Source: a bacterium UBP3_UBA6266 (GTDB lineage: Bacteria; Auribacterota; UBA6266). Taken from it: a DNA stretch of 39,765 nucleotides. Numbering within the stretch: position 1 is the first letter of the stretch; each line of letters begins with the position of its first letter. The notes beneath the pieces were generated by a model. The model was not told the DNA's origin, did not search any database, and saw only the letters and a list, made by a program, of their open reading frames with translations. The DNA is taken from positions 1-39,765 of the forward strand of contig DJVC01000029.1 in NCBI GenBank assembly GCA_002440765.1, read 5' to 3'. Positions 6,667 through 13,560 of this stretch are shown piece after piece. The translations under genes and the position numbers were made by a program.

Positions 6667-7125
6667 ATGGATAAAAAATTGGTTAAAACGTTATCTGTTT
6701 TAGTTTGCGCCGTTTTAATTGTTCATTTGGCAGGGTGTGGGACCCTTATGTATCCTGAGCGCAGAGGACAAAAAGGCGGGAGGATTGATGCAGGGGTTGC
6801 TGTTATGGATGGGCTTTGCTTGTTGTTTTTTATAATTCCTGGTGTTATTGCTTACGCTGTTGATTTTTCTAATGGGACGATTTACCTGCCGGGTACTCAA
6901 AGTTCCCTGGATATAGAAGATATAAAACAGGTAAAATTTAATCCCAAACATTGTACCAATGCAACTATTGAAAAAATCATTAAAGAAGAAACTGGGCACA
7001 CAGTAAAGATAGACCAAAACAACATGCAAATTTCTAGATTAAGGTCTATTGATGACATGATGATGCGTTTTGCTGAGGTTTTGCCGGGAATAAACAATAA
7101 TCGTATTGCTTTAAACATAAAATAA
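6667..7125 (+). CDS. Conserved lipoprotein of unknown function
   Basis: The 152-residue protein has an N-terminal signal ending in lipobox LAGC (C24), followed by GTLMYPERRGQKGGRIDAG. A hydrophobic segment (about 49-66, LCLLFFIIPGVIAYAVDF) and NGTIYLP come next, and the C-terminal half is charged and soluble. The GTLxYPERRGQ...GRID motif with a following membrane segment recurs in small lipoproteins of Gram-negative bacteria, but I know of no function. AAAGGAAAAGG precedes ATG 6667. Confidence 0.65.
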   Translation: MDKKLVKTLSVLVCAVLIVHLAGCGTLMYPERRGQKGGRIDAGVAVMDGLCLLFFIIPGVIAYAVDFSNGTIYLPGTQSSLDIEDIKQVKFNPKHCTNATIEKIIKEETGHTVKIDQNNMQISRLRSIDDMMMRFAEVLPGINNNRIALNIK

Positions 7126-7155
7126 AGGGCGTAAAGTAAAAAACAAGGAGGTCTT

Positions 7156-7323
7156 ATGGGAAGTATACTAGGGCTAGTAGTTCTGGTTTTAGACATTATC
7201 GCTATTGTTGATGCCCTAAAAAGTCCCATGGATACAGGCAAAAAGGTATTGTGGATTATTCTGATACTTATTTTGCCTGTTATTGGTATGGTGCTTTATT
7301 TTTTAATTGGAAAGAAAACATGA
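7156..7323 (+). CDS. Small PLDc_N-type membrane protein
   Basis: The 55-residue product of ATG 7156 (Shine-Dalgarno AAGGAGG, 7145-7151) has two hydrophobic helices separated by DALKSPMDTGKKVLW and ends LPVIGMVLYFLIGKK. That is the PLDc_N pattern (K-x-x-W-x-x-x-x-x-x-P-x-x-G-x-x-x-Y-x-x-x-G), found at the N-terminus of cardiolipin synthases and as stand-alone short membrane proteins. Here it stands alone with no phospholipase domain following. Confidence 0.75.
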   Translation: MGSILGLVVLVLDIIAIVDALKSPMDTGKKVLWIILILILPVIGMVLYFLIGKKT

Positions 7324-7374
7324 CTTACAAGAACGTCTTTTTGCCTGAGGGGATACAGCAGAAAAGGAGAACGT

Positions 7375-7578
7375 ATGAATAGGGGAATGTCAGTCGCACT
7401 TCTGGTTATAGGAGTTATCTTGTTAGTTTTTGGGTTAAGCGCCTACCACTCAGCTAGTTCCGATGTTTCGCGCTTTTTCACAGGTGCACCTACAGACAAA
7501 GCACTCTGGCTTCTGATCGGTGGAGCGGCTGTTGGTATAGTCGGGTTTTTAGGTTTAGCGCGAAAGGAAAAGAGGTGA
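7375..7578 (+). CDS. DUF3185-family small membrane protein
   Basis: The 67-residue protein has two membrane helices flanking SAYHSASSDVSRFFTGAPTDK, then ALWLLIGGAAVGIVGF. The S-D-x-S-R-F-F-T-G-x-P-T-D-K loop is the DUF3185 hallmark. ATG 7375 follows AAAAGGAGA. Function unknown; such proteins often lie with GlsB-like and entericidin-like genes, as here. Confidence 0.8.
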   Translation: MNRGMSVALLVIGVILLVFGLSAYHSASSDVSRFFTGAPTDKALWLLIGGAAVGIVGFLGLARKEKR

Positions 7579-7585
7579 TTGCAAA

Positions 7586-7705
7586 ATGGCAAAGAAAAGT
7601 AGAGGTGGCAGAATGACCGCAGCCAAGAGGCGTGCCAAGAAGAGTCCTGGCGGCAAAGGGATGGTTAAGAATCGTGCAGCAGGTCGAAACATTATGAAAA
7701 CTTAA
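7586..7705 (+). CDS. 39-residue very basic protein
   Basis: ATG 7586 is preceded by AGAGGTG and lies 8 bp after the DUF3185 stop. The peptide has 14 Lys/Arg and no acidic residue: it begins MAKKSRGGRMTAAKRRAKKS and has a second basic cluster at GMVKNRAAGRN. The composition suggests nucleic-acid binding, like histone-tail-type or ribosome-associated peptides. A hairpin terminator follows, so it is the last gene of this run. No family recognised. Confidence 0.55.
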   Translation: MAKKSRGGRMTAAKRRAKKSPGGKGMVKNRAAGRNIMKT

Positions 7706-7721
7706 AAGAGTTACATTATCG

Positions 7722-7756
7722 CAAACGCCTCCGCCAATGATTTGTGGGGGCGTTTG
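7722..7756 (+). terminator. Hairpin after the basic-peptide gene
   Basis: CAAACGCCTCC (7722-7732) pairs with 7746-7756 (GGGGGCGTTTG, one G-T pair) around a 13-nt loop. The T-tract afterwards is weak (TTGG). It lies between the small basic gene and the AsmA-like gene and probably attenuates transcription. Confidence 0.5.
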
Positions 7757-7775
7757 TTGGTAAAGAGAGGTGTGT

Positions 7776-8708
7776 ATGAAGAAAGTTCTTATAGTGATAG
7801 GTATAGTAGTAGCCATTTCTTTAGTGTGTATGGCAATTTTTAAGGACATGATTCTTAAATCCGTTGTAACAACGGTTGCTTCTCGTACTATAGGATCACC
7901 GGTACACATGGACGGTTTTTCATTAAATATTTTTAATTCAACTATACATATATCCGGATTTAAAATATATAATCCCGGCGGTTTTCCGGAAGGCATAATG
8001 GTATCCTGCCCCAAAATAAAAGTCATATATGATCCAAATACCTTGTTTAAGCAGAAACGGCACTTTTTAATTGTGGAGATTGAATTAAAAGAGATGGGTG
8101 TTGTCAAAAACAAAGAAAGCAAACTCAACGTAGATTCATTAAAAATAGTGCAGGAATCAGATGATTCCCCGCCCACACCCATGCAAATAGATCTTTTCAC
8201 TTTAAGCATCGGGAAGATAGTTTACAAGGATTACACGATAGGCACAGAACCCGATGTGCGAGTTTTCGATATTAATAAACACAAAACCTATAAGAGCATT
8301 CCCACTATACAGCAGTTGATTTTACTTGTGCTTGCAGAACCTTTGAAGGATACCGCGATAAAAGGCGCCGCGATCTACGGGGTTACTCTGTTGACGGGTA
8401 TAGCGGCGCCGCCTGTTGCCATAGCAGCAATATTTATAGGGCAAGACAGTGTACAGGAAATTGTTGTTGCAAGTTTTGAACATGTGTATAGCATAAGTCT
8501 TGAGGTATTAAAACGCATGGGGACCATTACTAAAGAGGATGTGTTAAGTGGAGTGATTAAAGCCAATATCAACGGGGCGATGGTAGCTCTTCAACTGGAG
8601 AAAACAGAGGATAATAAGATTGAAATAACGATTTCAGCGCGCAAATATTTGTTGCCTAAACTTGATATTGCGGGAGGTGTTTTATATCAGATATCTGATA
8701 AACTGTAA
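7776..8708 (+). CDS. AsmA-like envelope protein
   Basis: From ATG 7776 (GAGAGG upstream; an in-frame GTG at 7770 is less likely) the protein has 310 residues. An N-terminal membrane anchor (3-22) is followed by a segment typical of AsmA/DUF748 N-termini: the VASRTIGSPVHMDGFSLNIF part and ISGFKIYNPGGFPEG. Beta-strand-rich sequence runs to about 150, and a hydrophobic Ala/Ile segment spans roughly 185-220. AsmA-like proteins bridge inner and outer membranes and influence lipid transport or outer-membrane composition. At about 310 residues it is shorter than most, so it may be a minimal relative. Assignment by pattern only. Confidence 0.6.
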   Translation: MKKVLIVIGIVVAISLVCMAIFKDMILKSVVTTVASRTIGSPVHMDGFSLNIFNSTIHISGFKIYNPGGFPEGIMVSCPKIKVIYDPNTLFKQKRHFLIVEIELKEMGVVKNKESKLNVDSLKIVQESDDSPPTPMQIDLFTLSIGKIVYKDYTIGTEPDVRVFDINKHKTYKSIPTIQQLILLVLAEPLKDTAIKGAAIYGVTLLTGIAAPPVAIAAIFIGQDSVQEIVVASFEHVYSISLEVLKRMGTITKEDVLSGVIKANINGAMVALQLEKTEDNKIEITISARKYLLPKLDIAGGVLYQISDKL

Positions 8709-8741
8709 TAAAGCAAATCCCGAAGAAGGAAGTGTGAAAAC

Positions 8742-8879
8742 GTGAAAGATAAGAATAATCCATTAAAGTTAAAGCCTGGATCTCTAAAGCTATTCATTAT
8801 TGCTGGAATAATAATCATTATCGCATGGATAATTGGTAAAGGTGTTTTAACGCTTGTTTCATCTGTAAAACAAATGTAA
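8742..8879 (+). CDS. 45-residue single-pass membrane peptide
   Basis: A GTG start at 8742 (GAAGGAAG upstream) gives a short polar N-terminus, KPGSLK, then one hydrophobic helix (LFIIAGIIIIIAWIIGKGVL) and a brief tail. Size and context among small membrane proteins support a real gene, but no family is recognised. Its end touches the radical-SAM remnant. Confidence 0.4.
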   Translation: MKDKNNPLKLKPGSLKLFIIAGIIIIIAWIIGKGVLTLVSSVKQM

Positions 8880-8886
8880 TGGTTTT

Positions 8887-9437
8887 GGATTTTTAATACA
8901 TGGAATGTTTATTTTCGGTTTTTCTATGAGGAAAGATATAAATTTTAAGATGTCAGCAAAAGGGCGGAGAAAATACTTTAAAAATTTTATGACAAAGGCG
9001 TGCCTAGATATCTATCAGGTTATGCTGTCAATCCCATTGCCCGGAACAGAATTAAGAAAACGGCTTAAGCTCGAGAATAGGATTTACTCACGCCAGGATC
9101 TGGGTTGGGAATATTATGATGGTAACTTTCTAACTTTTGAGCCTGATGATCCGATGACACCAGAAGAAATGCAGGCCTTACCGATGGATATTATGGGCGG
9201 GATTTACCAGTTTAAATATATGTTTATGATAGCCCTCAATGTATTTTCCTTCCCATACATGATTTTTTCCTCCATAACATTAAATACGGCTGGAAAAAAT
9301 GGTACAGGCTGTGGCTTTAATCTCTTATTCGTTTCAGTGCTTGGAGTACCATGAAAAGGTGGAAGTCGGTGTTTAATAAGGACGGGCTTTTACAAAAATT
9401 GTGGAATGAGAAGGATAATCTAGGATGTAACAGATGA
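8887..9437 (+). pseudogene. Decayed C-terminal part of a B12-binding radical-SAM protein
   Basis: The frame entering 8887 reads GFLIHGMFIFGFSM, then MSAKGRRKYFKNF, SIPLPGTELRKRL, LGWEYYDGNFLTFEPDDPMT and IYQFKYMFMIALNVFSFP. This is the C-terminal region of HpnJ-like cobalamin-binding radical-SAM proteins. The N-terminal B12 domain and the CxxxCxxC cluster are absent. Near 9280 the frame shifts: another frame reads IKYGWKKWYRLWL, a stop, then MKRWKSVFNKDGLLQKLWN to TGA 9435-9437, which is the expected family end. The gene therefore has a 5' truncation, a frameshift and a stop. Confidence 0.7.
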
Positions 9438-9508
9438 ACGAAAATCCAAACCTTAAAAACGGCGTAATAATAGGAAATACTCCGGCCGAGAAGGGTAAAT
9501 AGGTAAAT

Positions 9509-10750
9509 ATGAACACCGATTTTTCCAAGAATTCTTTAGGATATGCCCATAACATAATTGATACGATACGGGAACCTTTGTTAATTTTAGACTCAGATAT
9601 GCGGATAGTCACGGCTAGCCGTTCTTTCTACCAAACCTTTAAAGTGATTCCCGAAAAGACTGAAGGGCAGTTAATCTATGACCTGGGCGATCATGAGTGG
9701 GATATTCCCGAACTTCGAAAGTTGCTGAATAAAGTCCTGCCCACCAACCAAACCTTCGACGATTACGAAGTAGAGCATGAGTTTCCTGACATAGGCAAGA
9801 AGATTATGCTTTTGAACGGACGAAAGGTGTATAGAGAAATCAATAATACGAAGATGATCCTCCTCGCCATTGAGGATATCACCGAGCGCAGGAACTTGGA
9901 ACAAAAATTAAAAATCTTAGCTAGCCATGATGAACTCACGGGCTGCGTAAATTTTAGGTCGACAATGGGATTTATAGAGAATGAAATTGCGCGTTCAAAG
10001 CGCTTTCAAAAAGAATTTAGTGTGATTATGATAGATATTGACAATTTAAAGGGAATAAATAATAAGTATGGTCATCAAGCGGGCAATGATGTCCTGACAG
10101 CTTTTGCTGATGTTTTTAAAAATAATGTCAGGAGCATAGATATTATAGGTAGATACGGGGGCGACGAGTTTATAATTGCTCTTCCTGAAACAGATTCACA
10201 ACACGCTTTAACGGTCTTAGATAGGATCCGGGGTGAGGTCAGTCGGATGAATATAACTTCGTCTTCTGTAAAAAATGCAAGAGAACTCAACTTGCAATTT
10301 AGTGCAGGAATAGCTGTTTTTCCATATAACGCAAGAAATATCAAAGAATTGATTCGTGCTGCCGACAACGCTCAGCTTCAAGCTAAACAAAAAGGGAAAA
10401 ACCAGGTACTCTTGGAGAGGAGAAGATTTGTAAGGAATAATCCCGTCTCGGGCACCAGGATGAAGATGGTTGGTTCTTCCGATGAAGGAAATACTAAACA
10501 TCTCAAGATAGCCGATATATCTGAAGAAGGGATGTTGTTTATTTCCGAGCAGGATATTCTATGGGAAGAACACTTATGTCGAATATATGGCCCTAAAGGC
10601 GGACCTCCTTTTAAGCTAACTTGTAAAGTTAAACATAAAGTCAAGTCAGAGGATGATCTATATCGCATTGGTATTCATTTTCCAAACATGGCAGGGAATG
10701 TTAAAGAGAATATATTAAATTGTATCGAACTTCAAAAAGAATCAGAGTAA
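9509..10750 (+). CDS. Diguanylate cyclase: PAS-GGDEF-PilZ fusion
   Basis: The 413-residue cytoplasmic protein has three domains. A PAS domain (about 10-130: EPLLILDSDMRI, ending IEDITERRNLEQ) runs into a GGDEF domain (about 140-305) with intact GGDEF at 217-221 and an inhibitory RxxD site, RSID (208-211), five residues before it. The C-terminal PilZ-like domain (about 310-410) has RRRFVRNN and DISEEG, resembling the RxxxR and D/NxSxxG c-di-GMP-binding motifs. It should make c-di-GMP from GTP in response to a PAS signal and can also bind the product. ATG 9509 has GGTAAAT upstream but no strong Shine-Dalgarno. Two other PilZ/pilus genes lie at 31,617 and 32,095. Confidence 0.9.
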   Translation: MNTDFSKNSLGYAHNIIDTIREPLLILDSDMRIVTASRSFYQTFKVIPEKTEGQLIYDLGDHEWDIPELRKLLNKVLPTNQTFDDYEVEHEFPDIGKKIMLLNGRKVYREINNTKMILLAIEDITERRNLEQKLKILASHDELTGCVNFRSTMGFIENEIARSKRFQKEFSVIMIDIDNLKGINNKYGHQAGNDVLTAFADVFKNNVRSIDIIGRYGGDEFIIALPETDSQHALTVLDRIRGEVSRMNITSSSVKNARELNLQFSAGIAVFPYNARNIKELIRAADNAQLQAKQKGKNQVLLERRRFVRNNPVSGTRMKMVGSSDEGNTKHLKIADISEEGMLFISEQDILWEEHLCRIYGPKGGPPFKLTCKVKHKVKSEDDLYRIGIHFPNMAGNVKENILNCIELQKESE

Positions 10751-11049
10751 ATGCATACGGTAGCTCTTAATCTCCTCATAATTATTATAACGCGCTTGGC
10801 ACAAAGACCTACGTAGTGATGTGCATAGGGGATTTAAGGCGATTAGTAGTCCCAATATCATATTTTCTCGAAAAACCATTTCTCCTACCGACCGGAATCT
10901 ACTGGCATATGCTAGCTCCGTTGTTGGCGGGGACGCACACGGCCGTAGGCTGGGTGCGGGCGGCCTGTGGCCGTGCCGTTCATTTATCAGCCTTCGCCGG
11001 AGTAGTATCTTCATTGAAGATATGCTTCGGCTGATTGGAGTTGTTGGAT
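10751..11049. other. Non-coding stretch with palindromes before the GIY-YIG gene
   Basis: I see no convincing gene here. It contains CTACGTAG (10809-10816), a perfect 8-bp palindrome, and a longer folded element at 10986-11035. In the latter ATCAGCC (10986-10992) pairs with GGCTGAT (11029-11035), and inside it TATCTTC pairs with GAAGATA around ATT (11006-11022). The last part shares CTTCGGCTGAT with 150-160 beside the other GIY-YIG remnants. Confidence 0.5.
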
Positions 11050-11322
11050 ATGCATTATGTGTATATTTTGAGAAGCGAGCTTAATCCAAAACGTTTTTAC
11101 ATTGGTGAAACATCGGATTTAAACGCGCGGCTCAAAAAACATAATGAAGGGTCTTCAAAATACACAAAGAAATATCGCCCCTGGAAGATTGAAACCTATT
11201 TAGCGTTTTCAAGCAAGTCCTTGGCTCAGCGGTTTGAAAAATATCTTAAAAGAGGATCAGGGAAAGCGTTTCTTAAAAGAAGGCTGATGTCTTCCGAAGC
11301 TTCTGTAAGTAAGTTTCCCTAA
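11050..11322 (+). CDS. GIY-YIG nuclease family protein (intact)
   Basis: This 90-residue single-domain protein starts at ATG 11050 (GGAG at 11037-11040). It contains VYILRS, FYIGETSDLNARLKKHNEG, YTKKYRPWKIETYLAF and a final FEKYLKRGSGKAFLKRRL helix, the full UvrC/URI-type fold in the expected order. In this family the Tyr, Arg and Glu of these motifs cut DNA. Such stand-alone proteins are common and often multicopy in candidate phyla, and their role is unknown. An earlier in-frame TTG at 11035 lies inside the palindrome and is unlikely. Confidence 0.85.
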   Translation: MHYVYILRSELNPKRFYIGETSDLNARLKKHNEGSSKYTKKYRPWKIETYLAFSSKSLAQRFEKYLKRGSGKAFLKRRLMSSEASVSKFP

Positions 11323-11391
11323 TTAAGCAAAGGATGACATAGTATCAAAATTCTTAATATTTCTTATCTAAAAGGTACAAAACCCCACAAA

Positions 11392-11420
11392 TTGCGAATT
11401 CGTATATTATATCTTATACT
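11392..11420 (+). promoter_or_regulatory. Promoter of the toxin-antitoxin operon
   Basis: TTGCGA (11392-11397), a 17-bp spacer and TATACT (11415-11420) form a good sigma-70-like promoter. Transcription would begin near 11427, about 57 bp before the antitoxin ATG. The direct repeat CATTTGTGATACATTTG lies downstream (within 11445-11470) and could be bound by the antitoxin, which is speculative. Confidence 0.5.
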
Positions 11421-11483
11421 AAAATAAAAAAACTTGCAGTTGTACCCCATTTGTGATACATTTGTTGTAAATGGAGGTGTTTT

Positions 11484-11744
11484 ATGAGTAAAAGTGCAAT
11501 GGTTAGAGCAAGAATAAAACCAGAATTAAAGAGTCGTACGGAAAATATTCTTCATAAGCTTGGTTTAAATGCAACACAAGCAATTACAATGTTCTATAAA
11601 CAAGTGGAACTTCACGATGGACTTCCTTTTGATATGGTAATTCCCACATCAACGACTAAGCGTACTTTCAAGTCAACGGATGAAAAAAGGAATCTTGTTG
11701 TTTGTGAAGATGCTAAAGATATGTTTAAAAAATTGGGTATGTAA
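11484..11744 (+). CDS. RelB/DinJ-family antitoxin
   Basis: The 86-residue protein begins with a ribbon-helix-helix region (SAMVRARIKPELKSRTENIL, LGLNATQAITMFYKQVELHDGLPF) typical of RelB/DinJ. The R-I-x-P-x-L-K, LGL-x-x-x-x-A and GLPF elements are all present. The C-terminal tail should wrap the toxin. Its stop codon overlaps the toxin ATG by one base (TAATG), the normal coupling. TGGAGGTG precedes ATG 11484. The pair is followed directly by an attC site, so it is likely an integron cassette, where such modules are common. Confidence 0.9.
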   Translation: MSKSAMVRARIKPELKSRTENILHKLGLNATQAITMFYKQVELHDGLPFDMVIPTSTTKRTFKSTDEKRNLVVCEDAKDMFKKLGM

Positions 11745-12016
11745 TGTATATACCTGTTTATACTAAACAGTTTGAAAAAGATGTTAAGCGCTGTAAACGC
11801 AGAGGCAAAGATTTTGAAAAGTTTAAGATTATTGCCAAAACATTGATTTCAAATCATAAAATAGATCCTATCCACAAGGATCACAAACTTGTGGGTAACT
11901 ATTTAGGTCGACGCAATTGTCATATTGAGTCAGATTGGTTATTAATATATAAAATTGATGGGAAACAACTTATTTTTGAACGCATGGGAACACATTCAGA
12001 CCTATTTAAAAAATAA
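11744..12016 (+). CDS. YafQ-family mRNA-cleaving toxin
   Basis: This 90-residue RelE/ParE-superfamily toxin has YTKQFEKDVKRCKRRGKD near its N-terminus, then DHKLVGNYLGRRNCHIESDW and ERMGTHSDLF. H47, H60, D64 and H84 line up with the histidines and aspartate described as catalytic or ribosome-contacting in E. coli YafQ, so the toxin should be active as a ribosome-dependent endonuclease. It is translationally coupled to the antitoxin. Its stop (12014-12016) lies 3 bases before the attC site, the standard geometry of a gene cassette. Confidence 0.9.
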   Translation: MYIPVYTKQFEKDVKRCKRRGKDFEKFKIIAKTLISNHKIDPIHKDHKLVGNYLGRRNCHIESDWLLIYKIDGKQLIFERMGTHSDLFKK

Positions 12017-12019
12017 TAA

Positions 12020-12114
12020 GTGTAACAATTCACTCAAGCCGACGTGGAATAAGCGCTTGTGGCAGCAAAGCTGATTTATGTTAATTCCCATGCGGCTTAG
12101 TTCAAACGTTAAAC
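12020..12114 (+). other. Integron attC recombination site (59-base element)
   Basis: The 95-bp imperfect palindrome starts with GTGTAAC (12020-12026, R'') and ends with GTTAAAC (12108-12114, R', matching GTTRRRY). The left arm AACAATTCACTCAAGCCGAC and right arm GCGGCTTAGTTCAAACGTT closely resemble the arms of classical attC sites such as that of aadA cassettes. Inside, CGTGGAATAA pairs imperfectly with TTAATTCCCATG, and CAGC-AAA-GCTG caps the stem. It follows the toxin stop by 3 bp. No integron integrase gene is present in this window. Confidence 0.85.
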
Positions 12115-12134
12115 AAGAAACGAAAGGAGTGACC

Positions 12135-12491
12135 GTGAAGATTCTGATTATCTTCAATCGTGTGCCTTATGACAACACAGACGTGACATGGAATGGCTTG
12201 CGCTTGGCCGGGAAACTAGTGGAGGCTGAACAGGAAGTGAGAATATTCCTGATGAATGACTCCGTTGATATGGCTCGTGATGTTTGCAGGCCACCGGAAG
12301 GTTACGATCAGGATTTGTCTCAAATGTTAAAAGACCTGATTGCAAAAGGTGTATCTGTCAAGGTTTGTGGCACATGCATGGCAAGATGCGGAATTCATAA
12401 AAATAAACCATATTTTAATGGAGCAAATAAGGCCACTATGCCGGAACTGGCGGAATGGGTCATTGACAGTGACAAGGTGATAACATTTTAA
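12135..12491 (+). CDS. DsrE-family protein
   Basis: GTG at 12135 with AAAGGAG five bases upstream is the best start; upstream in-frame codons lie inside the attC site. The 118-residue protein opens VKILIIFNRVPYDNTDVTWN, continues RLAGKL and VRIFLMNDSVDMA, and contains KVCGTCMARCGI. This is the DsrE/DsrF/TusD-like alpha/beta fold with a cysteine region, associated with sulfur-transfer or redox chemistry. It begins 20 bp after the attC core, as the first gene of a following cassette would. Substrate unknown. Confidence 0.75.
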   Translation: MKILIIFNRVPYDNTDVTWNGLRLAGKLVEAEQEVRIFLMNDSVDMARDVCRPPEGYDQDLSQMLKDLIAKGVSVKVCGTCMARCGIHKNKPYFNGANKATMPELAEWVIDSDKVITF

Positions 12492-12546
12492 CAGCCAACC
12501 AGTCAGTTCACAGAAATGATGACTTCGATACTGCCATAGGAAAAAT

Positions 12547-13560
12547 ATGACAAAGCAAAAATCAAATCAGGCGGACGATAATCAGGAATCTTTGATTGAC
12601 GTTGTCAGGCTGACAAAAAAGTTTGAGGACATAACTGCCGTTGATGAAATATCTTTCTCTCTGAACCGCGGCGATATTTTCGGTTTTCTCGGCCCCAACG
12701 GAGCGGGAAAAACAACCACCATCAACATGCTTACGGGACTCTCCAGACCGGACTCGGGAACAATAAAAGCTGCGGGCTTGGATTGCACCAAGAATCCGAA
12801 GGCAGCCCAGCATTTAATCGGAGTCGTCCCCGATGAAAGCAACCTTTATCCGGAACTCTCCGGTTTTGACAATCTTTGTTTTTGTGCGTCTTTATATGGT
12901 ATCCGCAAAAAAGAAAGGTGTGAACGGGCAGGAGAATTACTTCAAGTATTCGGATTAAAAGAATCGGCTAACAGGAAATTCAGCGGTTATTCCAAAGGCA
13001 TGAAACGAAAATTGACCATTGCCGCAGGCATAATACACCGTCCCCCTATTTTATTCCTTGATGAACCGACAACAGGTATTGATGTCGCCAGCGCGCGACA
13101 GATCAGACAGCTTATTGCTAATCTCAACTCGAATGGCACCACCATTTTTCTTACAACTCATTACATTGAAGAAGCCGAAAGGCTTTGCAACAGAATCGCA
13201 TTCATCGTAAATGGACGGATCAACCGTATTGATACGGTTGAAAACCTGATGAGGCGAACCCAGGGTCAACAAATGGTGCAATTCGCATTTCAGACTGCTA
13301 CAAACAAAGCATGTGAGTATATAATAGCCAAATTTCCTAACCTCCGGTGCAAAACTGTTTCAGAAGGAATTTGTGTAGAATCACCCCAGCCTATACGGGT
13401 AGGCCCGCTCGTACGGCTATTGGAAGACAATGGTATTGAGGTGGCTGAGGCAAAGAAAATTTTTCCGACACTTGAAGATGTTTTCGTGGAGATTACCGGT
13501 ATCGAAGCAAGAATGATGAAACAGGAAAAAGAAAAAATGAAAATGGGAGGCAATGCATGA
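12547..13560 (+). CDS. ABC-2 type exporter, ATP-binding subunit
   Basis: The 337-residue ATPase has Walker A GPNGAGKT (49-56), Q-loop region VVPDESNLYPELSG, signature YSKGMKRKL, Walker B ILFLDEPT and an H-loop TTHYIEEAE. An additional C-terminal domain of about 100 residues ends in LEDVFVEITG, typical of NodI/CcmA-like drug or polysaccharide exporters. It overlaps its permease gene (ATGA at 13557-13560). The Q-loop reads PDESNLYPEL where many relatives have Gln, a small oddity. Substrate unknown. Confidence 0.88.
   Translation: MTKQKSNQADDNQESLIDVVRLTKKFEDITAVDEISFSLNRGDIFGFLGPNGAGKTTTINMLTGLSRPDSGTIKAAGLDCTKNPKAAQHLIGVVPDESNLYPELSGFDNLCFCASLYGIRKKERCERAGELLQVFGLKESANRKFSGYSKGMKRKLTIAAGIIHRPPILFLDEPTTGIDVASARQIRQLIANLNSNGTTIFLTTHYIEEAERLCNRIAFIVNGRINRIDTVENLMRRTQGQQMVQFAFQTATNKACEYIIAKFPNLRCKTVSEGICVESPQPIRVGPLVRLLEDNGIEVAEAKKIFPTLEDVFVEITGIEARMMKQEKEKMKMGGNA

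Noticed and set aside
9434-9502. 22-codon frame starting ATG between the radical-SAM remnant and the cyclase
   Set aside because: It is short, overlaps the end of the pseudogene, and its peptide has no recognisable feature.
10816-11034. Open frame of about 72 codons ahead of the GIY-YIG gene
   Set aside because: It runs through the palindromes, has no ribosome site, and its translation looks like non-coding sequence.
12492-12546. Second complete attC between the DsrE and ABC genes
   Set aside because: TAACAGCC resembles a left end, but there is no inverted right arm or GTTRRRY core nearby.
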